Shown piece after piece: positions 47,597 to 59,800 of a DNA stretch of 64,000 nucleotides. Positions within the stretch are counted from its first letter, which is position 1, and each line of letters starts with the position of its first letter. The notes below the pieces were generated by a model. That model saw only the letters and a list, made by a program, of their open reading frames with translations, was not told the origin of the DNA and searched no databases. The DNA comes from Asterochloris sp. CNOR1 (Eukaryota; Chlorophyta; Trebouxiophyceae; Trebouxiales; Trebouxiaceae): contig OZ017761.1 in assembly GCA_963969365.1 (NCBI GenBank), forward strand, positions 2,186,899 through 2,250,898, read 5' to 3'. A program made the translations under genes and the position numbers.

Positions 47597-49059
47597 GACC
47601 TGCAGCAGCAATATTCATCAGAATGACTGCACAGAATGTCTTTCTCTGTCTTGCTAGCAGCTGAGTGTAGATCAGTGTTGCACTGTCTAGCTGGCAAAAG
47701 ACAGAGCAGCTTGTGATAGTACTTAAACAGCATGGCTGGATGGAAAGCCATGAACGACAAGCCCTCTTTGATGCTCTGCTGAGTCTGATAACGCACTTTT
47801 ATTGCGTGCAGTTGATCCAAGCACACCTGAAAGACCTGCGTCTATCTGAGCACAGATCAGACGAAGAGGGTTGTTGCGGCGCGATCTCAGGCCTATATTG
47901 GTCTCGTGCCCAGTGGGGGCACGCAGCAAGTGTCGCAAGCGGACGCCGGTACTGAAAGAATGGATCGTTAAAGTGGGGACCCGTTTGTTGCCAACTTCTC
48001 GAAGATACAACAAAGCCAATTAAACAAATGCTGATTGAATCACACCAGCAAGAGGTCTTTTTGGCGGCAAGGACAACCTTTTGGGTGTCCTTTTCAAGAT
48101 GAGCAAAATGAAGTCTCCTCAGCACCTAAGTCTTGCTCTGTTGTGTCTCTGGAGCTGAACAATGAGTATCTGGTGACAGTCTATTACTTGCACCAAGCTG
48201 TCACCTCAGCTCATCATTGCTGTCAAAGTCAATTTTGTTGCAAGTGCGCTGTGCACTGTGAGTCGAGCGCAACTCGAGAGCTTGAACCTTCTCCTGCATA
48301 GGGCCCGCCCTCCATCAGACCCATAGCACACTGGTTGCAGGGGCCATTTTAAATGGGTGAAGTGCATGCAGCACTGCACTGCAGGCAAATGAGGTACAGA
48401 ATGGACTTGCCTGTATCCAGAAAGCCTTGTATGTTGAGTGCTTGCTGTCCGCTTTCTGCACTGCAGAGCTCAGACCTACAGGAGTTCGGGATGCGTGAGG
48501 CAGTGTACAGAATCAGTCTTTGCTGGCTGCTGCCGGACCAGGTTACAATCTGATGCTGGGCCATTCCAGCACTGCCAGGTAGCACTAGCTGGCCATAGCA
48601 ACTCCCTGTCCCATGAGACACTGCAGATGCACAGCCAATGCAGTGCTGCTAGCTCGCCGACACCAGCTGCCTGAGCACAGGTGTGTGCACTGCATGCAAA
48701 GGCCATCACCCTCACTTCAGAAGTGCCAGAGGGCATCCTCAGGCTCGCACGCTCTCAAACCATTCTCACTTCAGCAGAAAATGTGCTGCTGCTCAGCAAG
48801 ATATAGCGCTGACACAACTCCAACTGCTGTGGCTCCATGACATCTCCATGGCATCATCTGGAGGACAGGACAGGGAAGGAAATGGGAACTACATCACATG
48901 CACCGAGCCTGGGATCACCAACCTGGGGACTGTTGAGGTGGGCATCGTCAGCCGGCTGCACGACGGTGTCGAGGACACGGGCGCAAAGCTAGAAAGCGTA
49001 GGAGGCTTGCATGTACGCTGTCAGGCAGGGTGAGGTGGGTGCAACTGCAGCAATTTAGC
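47597..49059. other. Divergent promoter region between the surface-protein gene and NOC4
   Basis: About 1.46 kb between two divergent start codons. Scattered open frames on both strands lack recognisable protein. A non-coding 5' exon of NOC4 could end near 49050, where ctgcag precedes the ATG by about 10 bp. No repeat or RNA seen. Confidence 0.5.
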
Positions 49060-52000
49060 ATGCGCGTGCTCAAGCGCAAGCACGACTTGGCCGAGCAGGA
49101 GGATCGCAATGTCTCCCTGCTGGCTGACCCCTTGCAATATCTCACTGAACTGCCCAGCCTGCTGCAACATGCTGCTGACGGCTCAGATGAGGTAGGCACC
49201 TACTTCCTGCTGTGCAGCAGTTTTTTCTGGCCCAGATGGCTGTACGTGTCTGCAATGCTTGCAGGAGGAGCAGTTGACGGCTCTTCATCAGCTGAAGCTC
49301 TTCTTCCTTGGGGCGGCAAAGGAAGGACTGCTGCACAAGGTAGATGCAGGTGCAAAGTGTTTGCTGAGCTGCTGCAGCAGAGATGCTCTGACTCACTGAT
49401 GTCTGCAGGAGGCCGGGAGCAAGGAGGCAGCTTCAACTGCTCAGGCATGGCTCAGCAAGAGGTACAGGCAATATGTAGACTTGCTCAGCCAGCTTCTGAC
49501 GCAAGGGCCAAGCACTAGCATCCAGGTGGGGCCCTTGCCTTAGCTTTCTGCTTGGGGCTACACCCAGTCAAGTGCATGTCACGATGCAGCGTTCTCTGGT
49601 CTTTGAAAACACTGACGCCCTTGCATTTCTTCTGAGCAGGTGGCAGCGCTGCACAGTGGCATGGCAGCCGTGCGCAGCAAGCACACAGGAACATTTGACA
49701 ATCTTCTGTATGCCCGCCTCCTGAGAGCAATTCTGCGCGCACCGCCTCCAGATGCGGCGGCCCCTTTGCAAGCCTTGATTTCCAAGTACACCGAGTGTAT
49801 GGACGTCAGGTGGGGACCTTGATCTGCTCAGTGCAGTTGAACGACGTACACTGCAGTGAGGTCTCACATGCCCGCAAGTTTCAGGGCTGTGTTCAGGCCA
49901 GGGGGACAGTAATGAGATGCCCTGCAGCCTCAGGCGTGGCTGACCGCGCAAGCTGGCTGTTGTGATGCTGTTGTTGTTGCATAGGCAACCTTCCCCATGA
50001 TGAGACAGGCTGCTTTCTTCATCAGCTGTGGCCAGGGGACTGCTTCAAGGTCACCGAGGTAAGCCCAGGCATGTGTCCCAAGCCCTCTGGGGGCACCCTG
50101 CTGGTGTGTTCAGCACTCTCATGCCCAGCATGAGCAGGGTACCAGCTAAGGTGATGATTCCAGGCTGCAGCCTGAAGACCAGAGCTGTACCTGCAGATTC
50201 TACACTCTCAAGGTGTTGAGCAAGGAGTCGACCCGATTGGCAGATGCTGAGGAGGCGAACCCTTCTCATGCAGCAGCTTCAGGTGTGCTATTTGTCCCCC
50301 CTTTGCTCTGCCTCTGGATTTTGAGGCTATGGTTACTGATAAGCAGCTTTAGCTGCATTCTGGCTGCTGAACCAATACCATGTGTTGCCAGCAGAGCGTT
50401 TCAGAGCCTGCCAAGCAAGCAATGTGTCTCCGCTAGCAGCACATTCACTGAGTGGCTCCTTGCTTGGTGTACAGGCAAGCTGCAGGATGTGGTTGAAGTT
50501 CTCTGGAGCCTCATGGCCGCCCTGCCTGCCTCAGCTGGCGGCAATGAGCGGGAGCAGCCACAGTCATGGTGTGGCGCACTAGAGGTAACTGCCTACTGGA
50601 GAGTCCATGTTGTTGCAAGCACAGAGCAGGCCTGGCACGCATGCTGGGGGTAAAGTCTGCGCTGTGCACAGTCCCCACCTGCAGAGCCCTCCTGCAGTGC
50701 TCTGCACATTTTTGACTGGGTGTTGGCACCATCAGGGCTTGGACCCTGACTGCATATGGCATCAGGTGGTCACAGCTGACAGCAGCTTGCACAGCACAGC
50801 CATCAGCCTGGCTATGCTGGGCACATGGGCAGCTATGACGGCTTAATTCTGTGCAGCTGACAGACACCACCGCTGCACAGTTGGCTGCCCACCAGGCTCA
50901 TCAGGAAGGTAACACAATCGATGTTCTGCTGCTCTGAGAGGCCTGCCCTGCATACAGCCTGCTTGCAACATCTTCAATGGTGCCTTCCGATGACAGGGGG
51001 CATGTCTGCAGCCTGGTCTGCGGTAGGTGCTCCTTGCTGACAGATGCAACAGAGCGATGTAAGGAGACCTGAGGTGGGAGATGCCTGCGTTTCTAGACAC
51101 CAGCAGCCGTTTGGCCCCAGAAGACAGTGCCAGTCTGACACCTGCCACCTCTGCTGCAGAGTGGAGTCGTGAAGCCTGGAAAAGACGCCAGTGCCGGGCC
51201 AAGAAAACGCCGGAAGCAGCTGCGGGAGCAGGCAGAGGGCGTGGACGCTGAGGCACTGCTGGGCGGGGTGCAGTGGGCCAACTCTGCAGCCCATCGACGG
51301 GCCTTCAGGTGCTGCACTGGTCTTTCTTGATTTGTTCTGCTCGTAGCAGAGCAGGCTGGCAAGAGCAGCCAGGGGAAGCCACTGCTATGTCATGACTTGA
51401 CTGGAGGGCCTCACTGAAATGCCAGGCATCATATAACATGTGTCTGGTGATGCTGTCGAGTCATGCTGGGAGATGCAGCAGGCCCTTCCCGCAGCCCAAT
51501 GGGATGTCTTCAGGTGCTTCTGACATGGATCCTGCCTAGTTGCATGCTGTATTGTCTGGCACTGCCGATGGGGCCAGGCTCTTACATCCCAGCATTGGCC
51601 AGACAGGGCAGACTGCTTCGTGAACAGGAGGGCTGTGTGCCTGATGCAGCCTGTTGTTGCAGTGTGTCCTCTGCCCTGGGAGTTGGCTGGTGGCACATCA
51701 TGGCCACCTGATATCGCAAGCTGCCTGCACTCTTTTACTTACCGCACCTTGCTTGTACCAGATCCCTCATGGTCCTGCTCTGCAATGTATGGACCTATGC
51801 CTGCCTTTGCCTAAGGGTACCCATGCCTTGTCCCGCTGCTGTGGCTGCTACACTCCCATAAATCCTGTTGCTAAGCTGGCAGGAGCCAGCACTGCTCTGG
51901 CCACAAAAGGGTGTGAATGCAAACCTGGTGGCCTTCGATGCTATCTGCCCCCTGTCCTGGCCTGCAGCACAAGTTGTCTCGCCTGCCTGTGCCTAACCCT

Positions 52001-53987
52001 TCCAGATAGGACACGGCGCCACTTGGGTTCCTGCACAACTGCATGTGCTTGTCTCGTGCCACCCAACACCCTGCGCTGCAGCGGCGCCTGACTTCTACGC
52101 CTGGCCCTGTCTGATGCCACCAACGGTCGATGCAAGCTGCCTGCACCACCAAGCTCCTGCCTCCGGCCTGCGCTGCAGCGATGCTTGGCTGGCCTTCCTG
52201 CGCCTGCCCCTGCCCGCCGTCACCTTCAAGCGCGTCTTGCTGCGCCTGCACACCACCGTGCTCCCCGTGCTGCCCAACCCCCTGCTGGTGGCCGACTTCC
52301 TGACTCGCAGCCTGCAGCGTGGGGGCATGGCTGGCATGTTGGCCTTGAACGGCATCTTTGTCCTGGTCACCCAGCATGGGCTGGAGTACCCAGATTTCTA
52401 CACCTGCCTTTACAACTTGCTGGAGGTGAGGCCGCCTGCCTGTTTTGCTTAGCGGGCAGCTTGCCCTGCCCTGCCCCTGCCTTTTTCCAACATGCTGAGG
52501 CCGCACAGGCTTTCCTAGACGAGACCAGGCAGTCGTTGCGATGCCAGCAGCTGCGCTTGCATGTCTTACTATTGTGGAGTCTGTTCAAAGCTGATATGGG
52601 CAACAACTGCTTGCACAAGCTGGTGGTGGTGAGACTCACCACAGGTCACCAAGGCTGTTCGGCCAGCTTGCAATATCACAAGTTTACCAAGACTGGTTGG
52701 CCAACTTGTAAATTGGGCACAAGGGTTGTCTTGACCTGATTTGCAGCTGCTTCTGGATTCTGAATTCATGCTGTGAATCCATGCTATTACTGAACAGCGG
52801 CGTTCTGCGCTGCTGGCCAGGCAGTGTATCTCTCTCCTGCTGCCTGCTTTTGGAAAGAGCCTCAAAGGCATCCAAATTCTGTACATTGTGTCCCAGCAAC
52901 ATCTCACTATCCTGCAGGCCCCTGTGCTGCTGGCCAGGCACCGCGTCAGGTTCCTGGAGCTGGCTGATATCTTCCTGGCCTCGGGCATGGTGCCCGCCTA
53001 CACCGCAGCAGCCTTCATCAAGAAGTTTGCCCGCCTAGCGCTTACTGCCCCGCCAGCAGGTGAGGAAGGGGCAATCTGCGCTGTTGGCTGGCTGAGAGAA
53101 GGAGACATTCACTGGCATGTATCCTTGAGCTGTGTGAAGTGCAGAAGCTGTGGGCCGAAGCCTGCTCACCAGGGCTTGACCATAGACCAGCCCAACAACA
53201 GGGAGAGTTGCGGACAGCACACATTCAGCCCAGCTTAGGCTGCAGCATTGTACCCCTGCTGCACTGCATCAGGGGGCCTGCATGCAGAGCAGGGGCTGCT
53301 GAGCAGAACTCTGCTTGCCTGTCAGTAGGCTGATGGCCTGTCTGAGCCACAGCTCTTAAGTGCGTCTTTGCCCAATCATAAGAACATCACTCAGTTTGTT
53401 CAAAGGCCCGACGTCACACTTTGCCCCTTCTGATTGCAGGTGCAATTGTCTGCATGGCCTTCATGCACAACCTGCTGCGCCGCCATTCCGCCTGCAATGT
53501 GCTGCTGAACCGCCCGCATGGAGCTGCGCCCTCACTCACAAAGGCCAGCGAGCGGCAGGCCACGCCCAACTTGGACGTAGCCAGCGTGGCAGGCCCTGAC
53601 ACGCCTGACCTGGCGCAGCATGAGGACCTGCTGTCTCTAGCCCAGCTGGCAGCACACACTGATGGGCATGATGTGTACAACTTAAGGGAGCACGATCCTG
53701 CACTCAGTCGTGCAGTGGAGAGCTCTTTATGGGAGGTTGAGGCTCTCCGGAGCCACTACTACCACCAGGTGGCCACTTACACTGCCATCTTTAACAAGGA
53801 CTTGACTGACAAGAAGCGCTCAGCTGAGGTAGACACGAGTGGGTTGCTGTCCGCCTCTTACAGTGGGCTGGCCAAGGCAGAGTTGGACCGCAGATTGAAG
53901 GCCGTCCCTGTGGCCATCTATGCAGAGGCACCACAGACTCTCTTTCATGACGCTGCCCAAATTTTCCCTGGCTGGAACATTGCTTAA
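49060..53987 (+). CDS. NOC4: Nucleolar complex protein 4 (NOC4/NOC4L), 591 aa
   Basis: NOC4 works with NOP14 in nucleolar maturation and export of the small ribosomal subunit. Ten exons close in phase: 49060-49191, 49265-49339, 49409-49525, 49640-49809, 50197-50282, 50475-50584, 51160-51308, 52179-52425, 52918-53059, 53440-53987. The C-terminal CBF/Mak21-type domain is clear: SDAWLAFLRLPLPAVTFK, then LLVADFLTRSLQRGG, TQHGLEYPDFYTCLYNLLE and FIKKFARLALTAPPAG. The family signature ESSLWEVEALRSHYY follows, and the end is FPGWNIA. Exon 7 holds a basic segment (PRKRRKQLREQ) that could serve nucleolar targeting. Length is close to plant NOC4. The ATG at 49060 is the first in frame that gives the expected short N-terminal helix region; a further 5' exon cannot be excluded. 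The last codons and stop are duplicated downstream in a 177-bp tandem repeat. Confidence 0.92.
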
Positions 53988-54300
53988 GACATGATAGCTC
54001 TCACCTCATGCTGAACAACTTGACATGTATTACATCCGTAATTGTCATTCCGGCAAATATATGGTCAGTACTTGAATCCAGAGACGTTACAATTGGATTT
54101 GGTGGCACTAGATCATCCATGGGATGACGCTGCCCAAATATTCCCTGGCTGGAACATTGCTTAAGACATGATAGCTCTCACCTCATGCTGAAAAACTTGA
54201 CATGTATTACATCCGTAATTGTCATTCCGGCAAATATATGGTCAGTACTTGAATCCAGAGACGTTACAATTGGATTTGGTGGCACTAGATCATCCATGGG
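53947..54300 (+). repeat. 177-bp near-identical tandem duplication spanning the NOC4 stop codon
   Basis: Two head-to-tail copies (about 53947-54123 and 54124-54300) both contain gacgctgcccaaa, the end of the NOC4 reading frame with taa, and the tail tagatcatccatgg. I see only two base differences (aaattttcc/aaatattcc and ctgaacaac/ctgaaaaac). The second copy ends 9 bp before the stop codon of the convergent reductase gene. Confidence 0.92.
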
Positions 54301-54308
54301 TGAGGCAC

Positions 54309-57300
54309 TCACTTCTTACTGCTGAAGTAGTCGCCAGTCTCCAGAACAATCCTGCATAAACAGCTGCTTGTGTCAGAATGTCTAATCTGGCGTCGGTGGA
54401 AAGGGAAGAACTGCAGAGGCAGGTCTCTGCTAGACACAGCTGCTTAACACCTCTGTTGACACTGATGGTAATGAGAATAATGAGGCATTTGATGCATGCA
54501 ACAACACAGCATCTTGATTGCAACGAGTCCTGCCTCTCTTGCAGATGCCTGAAACCAGTTAGCAAGCTTGGGCCATTCTTGAGGCACAGACATCTCCACG
54601 GGCACGGCAAGACGCGAATTCATGGCGTCGCAGAAATGCATGCAGGCCCAAGTGCAATGCCCCACCTGTAGCGAGCCTTGCCGCTCTTGAGGTGCTCCAG
54701 AGCCTCATTTACCTTGCTGAGTGGGAAGGTCTCCACCATGGGCTTAATGTCATGCAGGCCAGCAATCTTTACCATGTTGCGCATGTCCCTGCGCCCACCT
54801 ACAGCGCTACCGGTGATCCTGCACACAGGTCACTTGGCTAGTTGAAGCATGCAACAGTCAAAAAACCATGCAACAGTCGAAGCGCCCTTGCACCTGTTTA
54901 CACTGCCAGCAGAATGGTGCAGACCGCTTCAGCTGGCTGGAGCATGCAACAGTCAGGAGGTGCTGCAAGGTTATCAGCCCTGCCCCAGGCTGCTGTGCGT
55001 CTTGGCTGACAGCACAACCAGCAGCCACACCTCAAGTTGCATGTCTGTGCCTAGTTACAGCAGTGCCTATTTACATCGCAGCCAGCAACCCTGCAGGAAG
55101 ACCATTGCAGGGTCATAGGTAAGCTTGACTGTGCCCAAAAGGCAGCTCACGAATGCTGCCTGCAAACTTGCACTGAGGAGGGGCTGAGCAGCTGAGGAGA
55201 GATCGTGTGGCTGTTTCACGGGAGTGTGCACGTACCACTACCAGTGCTGCTGACACTCTACCTGGCCTAGTGACAGGTGATGGCAGCAGCATTCACTTGT
55301 CGCAGGTACTGTGACGTGCTGCAGTCCCACCTTCTGCCAACCATCCCTGCTCCTGCCCCTGATGCACATGCTCACAACCCAGGCCACCCTGCACAAAACC
55401 TACATGTGATGCCTGATGCCAACTTCTGCAGCATCCTGCCTTGCACGCCCAGCACACCATTCACAGTGCACTGCTCTAGGTCCTCAGAGGGTCCAGCCAG
55501 CACCAGCGTATCAGCAATGCAATATATCAGGTATGCCAGACAACTCACGATCGCTGTGCCAGAACCAGGTCAAACGCCAACACGCCCTTGAGCTCATCTG
55601 TGCCACCGCCCAGGTAGACCAGGGTGCCGTCAAAGCCAATGGCATTTACTAGTTTCTTGGGCTCGATGCCACTGCAGCAGGGAACATGGACTGTTAGTAG
55701 AGCGCCATTCTGATGACATCTGTTCAAAGTTTGTGCCACTTTCCTGCTTGAGCGGGCCTTCAGCGTGTCATTCTGCAGAAAAGGCTTGCTGATAAGCAAG
55801 ACTCACAGGTTCATATTTGTTGCACCCAGAGCGAGTGGCACTGCGCCTGACAGGCAGGCGTATGTTCTTGAGGTCAGGCCAGCGCTATAAGGTATGAGAC
55901 TGGTTCAGCATGGTGTCATTGACAGGCCAGCAGTCTTACGAAGTAGCAGGCTGGTGGTGTGGCTGCTCCTTGCACAGTGTCACATGCTTGATACCCATGC
56001 TGAGGCCCCTCACATGTGCAAAGAGCCATGCCCCTCATGTTTTATGCAGCTCAGCGAGTGTGTCTCTGCAGCATGCACACAATGGTAGGCGCGAATGAGC
56101 CTCAGGAGCGATCTGCATCTGCGACAGGGTCCACATTGCTGTGCTCACCCGGCAGACCCTGACACAGGAGACTCGTACAGCCTGACTTGTCCTGTCACAT
56201 CTGCAAGGACGCGCATTTCACACGAGGTACTCACCCGGGAGTCGTGTTAAGGATGACGTCCAGAGATTTCTCAGGCACCTTGTCAATGGACATGAAGTGT
56301 TGGGCGCCAAAGCCACGGGCCTCCTTCTCCTTGCTGGAGCTGCCGCTGATGGCAGTCACCTGCAAGGCAGCAGGCATGCCAAGGTGCTTGTGTGTGATGG
56401 TCACCATGTGGCCCTGAGCTGGTGATGCTACTGGCTGTAAGACATGCAGGCCAGCAGGTGTGAGGGAGCAGGTGCCACGTAAGCAAGCCAAGGTTGCTCC
56501 ACTCCTGCTGGCTGTGGCTGACAGGCAACAGGCCATTGTGACTCATAACCACACATTAGGAGAGACAGCCCACAGATTTGCCAGCTGCTCTGCTTTCTGG
56601 CGACATGCAGGACCCCAGGCACACGAGTGGGTGCATAAGTCATTTTGGTAGCTGTGTGACGCAGAGCAGCAAACAACTGAGCCGAGGCTGGCAAGCTCGG
56701 CTGACCCACCATGCTAAAATGATGTGCAGGCATGATGGGAGGCGGCTGCAAAGACTCAGCCAGTCGTGACAGCTCAGTGGCAGCTCCAACGGTCATGAAT
56801 GCCCCCAAAAGTGCGACCATTTGTAATGCAAAACAGGTTGTGACAGCAAGCTCACCTCTGCACCCAGCTTGGAAGCAAACTGCAGCGCCAGGTGTCCAAG
56901 GCCACCCAGTCCAACCACTCCAACCTTAGTGCCTGCAGCGCAGTGTGGAGCAAGGTTGAGAGCTTATGAAGTTGCGCTTCAGTCTGCTGGCCTCATTGCT
57001 TGTAGCACTGCAGCAGACACAACACAGTCTGGAGTCAGAGGACCCGCTGCTGATCCCTGCACACTTCCCACAGGACTCCAGTCGCAGTCAGAGGAAGGCT
57101 GACAGGAGTTGCATTGTGTCCCAGTCCTGATCATATCCCAGGCAGTGCAGAGCAGCAGATAGTGGAAGACAGTGTATGACGGGCGTCACTGCGTGCAATT
57201 AATGCACAATGCCTAGCTTGGTTGATGCCTCCGGCACACGCGAACGGCTTCCACTTGTTGCTGAGCCTCAGTGGAACATCAAGAGTGCAGCTCCATATGA

Positions 57301-59403
57301 ATATGAAGCAGCCTCATCTTGCTGCTGTGTGATAAGGTCTCCTGAGCTGTGCAGATGCAAGGAGCGCGGCAGTGCCAAGGGCGGCGAGCCCCTCTTGGAC
57401 CAGAGTAACACCACAAGACAGCAGCGCTAAACAGATACTATGCACCGGCTGCGAGCTCCAAGGTTCATCCAACAACATATCTGCTGTTGACTGTACTGCA
57501 GGGGATTGCTTTCTGCTGTTGAGCAGCACCAGGAGGGCTCTAGCTCGATGTCAATCTGTAATACTCACCCCATCATGACTGTCCATCACTGAGTTTGTGC
57601 TGCACTGTCCACAGAACAGCAGCTTGCAGGTCTTGCAGGAGTGTTGCGTTCAGGTGCAGAATCATAGGACTGCACCTGGCTCACATGTCTGTGAACGGGG
57701 CTGAGCCAGCTGAGGACAGCCACATGATTGCAGTGAAGCACTCCAGCGGCAGGCTCGAAGGCACACTGCGCTTCAGTGCGCAATAGAGTGATTACTCACG
57801 GAGGGACCAGCCTGGCGCAGGGAATCTCCCCCCTGACCATCAAGCACTGTAGAGAGCAGGGAGCAAACCCCACCTGGCACCTGGCTCGACACATATGCAG
57901 GTGGGCACTCATGTACACAGGCACCACCCATGCGGTGTAGGACCCTCAAATGCTTTGCACAAGGTGCAGACCCACTGCTGGCCGTATAGAGGCGCACCTG
58001 CCGTGACATATCTGTGGATGGGACTCCACACAGTCACGCCAGCGCACAGCAAGGGGGCAGCATCCTGGCTGCTCATCTCCTCAGGGATCTTGACTGCCAG
58101 GGCACCCATGGCACGGAACTTCTCTGCAAAGCCGCCACGGCTGCCATTCATGATGGTTCCAGCGCCCTTGGGGCAGACATTCTGCAAGGTGACAGGTGTG
58201 TGGTCAGATGACATGGTGCGACCCTCTTGCCCATCAACAAAGCTGGCCCGACTTTGACGCTTGGTGCTGGAACAGAGTACTGTAGGCATATGTTTGAGGG
58301 GTGTGGCGAGCAGGCTGCCGCCCATACCAGCTACAGGCCAACATTATAGGCTGTGCAGGTATACATTGGCATCTGCTACATGGTGCTGCTTTGCAGCCCT
58401 GCAGGTCCTTCTCTCTGCGCCTTGTTGCTGGCAACTTGTGTCACCACAGGCTTGGAAGTGGACTGCATGCCTCCAAAATGCAGAATGGAAGCCGGCTTTG
58501 GAAGCCAGCAGTGTTTGACTCACGTCTTTGCCTACGACACAGTTGTCGCAATTCATGCAGCACGCCTTGAACCAGCCGTAGCCAACCTGCAGGGCAAGCA
58601 GCGCCATCAGGCAGGGTGCTGCATGGTTGGTGGCAAACAGGAAAGCAGCTGGATGGCTTGGGCCCATATGTCAGGGACAGCCGCCCTGCAATGCCACTCC
58701 AAAGCCTGCTGCACACACACAGACTGGCAGCCAGGAACATCAGGCAAGGTCTGCCAGTGCATGTAGCCGCCGCTACAAGAGGTCCATCGCATCAACAGCA
58801 GTGCATGCACACTCACTCGATCGCCCTTCTTGAGGTCAGTCACAGCCTTGCCGACCTGCTCCACAACACCAATAATTTCGTGGCCAGGCACCTACGCAGA
58901 ATTCGTGCAGGTGTTATGAGGATGGCCTCATGCTTCAAAAGCAGGAAACATACATGCTAAAAACATCCTTCAAGGGACTCACAAAGGGGTACTGGCATGG
59001 GCCCTGCAGGACACACGGCAGCCTGTTAGCTGTCTGCAGGGGCACTCAGGAGGCTAAGCATGCAGATCATGACTCACCCAGTCCTCCGCCATCACATGCA
59101 GGTCTGTAGGGGACAGGCAGTGTGTCAGCAGCGTTGATGCTGGCTGGCAGCGGCAATAACCATGCACAGGGCGACAGTTGCATTATTACCAGAGTGGCAG
59201 ATGCCATTGTGTGTGACCTTGATCTCTGCATGCATTCCAGCCAGAGAGTCAACACCATGTTGATGCCAGCAAAGCGAGTGGAGATCGGTGCTGTACTCAC
59301 CGATGTCCTCAGGGCCCAGTGCTTCGGCCTCGTACTCCCAGTCCTCCAGCTTCTCGCCCTTCTTCTTGCATGCCAAGCAGCGGATGTTGTCAATGGGGGC
59401 CAT
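54309..59403 (-). CDS. Zinc-dependent alcohol dehydrogenase, cinnamyl-alcohol-dehydrogenase type, 342 aa
   Basis: A medium-chain, probably NADP(H)-dependent aldehyde/alcohol oxidoreductase; the physiological substrate is unknown. Twelve exons close in phase: 59301-59403, 59190-59225, 59078-59103, 58983-59003, 58817-58891, 58524-58586, 57998-58181, 56856-56932, 56235-56359, 55549-55671, 54666-54818, 54309-54351. Catalytic zinc ligands are present: Cys in GICHSD, His/Glu in PGHE, and Cys in [11 protein letters not shown]. The structural zinc site is CMNCDNC plus a later Cys (NVC). The Rossmann loop is [14 protein letters not shown]. Family signatures [11 protein letters not shown] and [12 protein letters not shown] are near the end. 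The start at 59403 ([16 protein letters not shown]) gives a slightly Cys-rich N-terminus. Exons of 21, 26 and 36 nt are unusually small. No targeting peptide is obvious. Confidence 0.92.
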
Positions 59404-59728
59404 GTTGCTGTGCCTGTTGAGGGGCAATGAGTGCTGTAATATAGAAGGAAAGGTGGAGGAAGCAAGGGCAAATTGATCATGCTGGCGGCTTAGGAAGGGG
59501 AAGCAGTTACACGACCATACTTTCCAACGCCAGTGTTCGGTTGCTGCACACCCAGGGTCAAGTCGGAGCCAGCACTCAACGCGATAGAGATTGCGCTGCC
59601 AGTGCTGGCCAAGGACAGTGGCTGCCCCCTGACCATGCAACTGAGCTGACAGGGCAGTATCAGCTATGTCACCAGCAACAGCGGCGAGACCACATCATTT
59701 GACAGGTAGAAATGCCCACTTTGCCGGT

Positions 59729-59800
59729 TCCCCGTTAGCACAGTGGTAGTGCGTTTGACTTGTAATCAAAAGGTCGGTTGTTCGATCCAGCCACGGCCCC
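59729..59800 (+). tRNA. tRNA-Thr(TGT)-like gene or tRNA-derived pseudogene
   Basis: Anticodon TGT sits in a loop closed by a perfect 5-bp stem (tttga/tcaaa, 59756-59770). The D arm gcacagtggtagtgc pairs fully (59738-59752). The T arm ggttg-ttcgatc-cagcc pairs with one G-U (59776-59792). A and B boxes are intact. The acceptor stem pairs only at the inner four positions (ccgt with acgg); the outer three (tcc against ccc) do not. Either the 5' strand has mutated or this is a tRNA-derived retroposon head. No CCA is encoded. It lies about 330 bp upstream of the reductase start. Confidence 0.55.
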
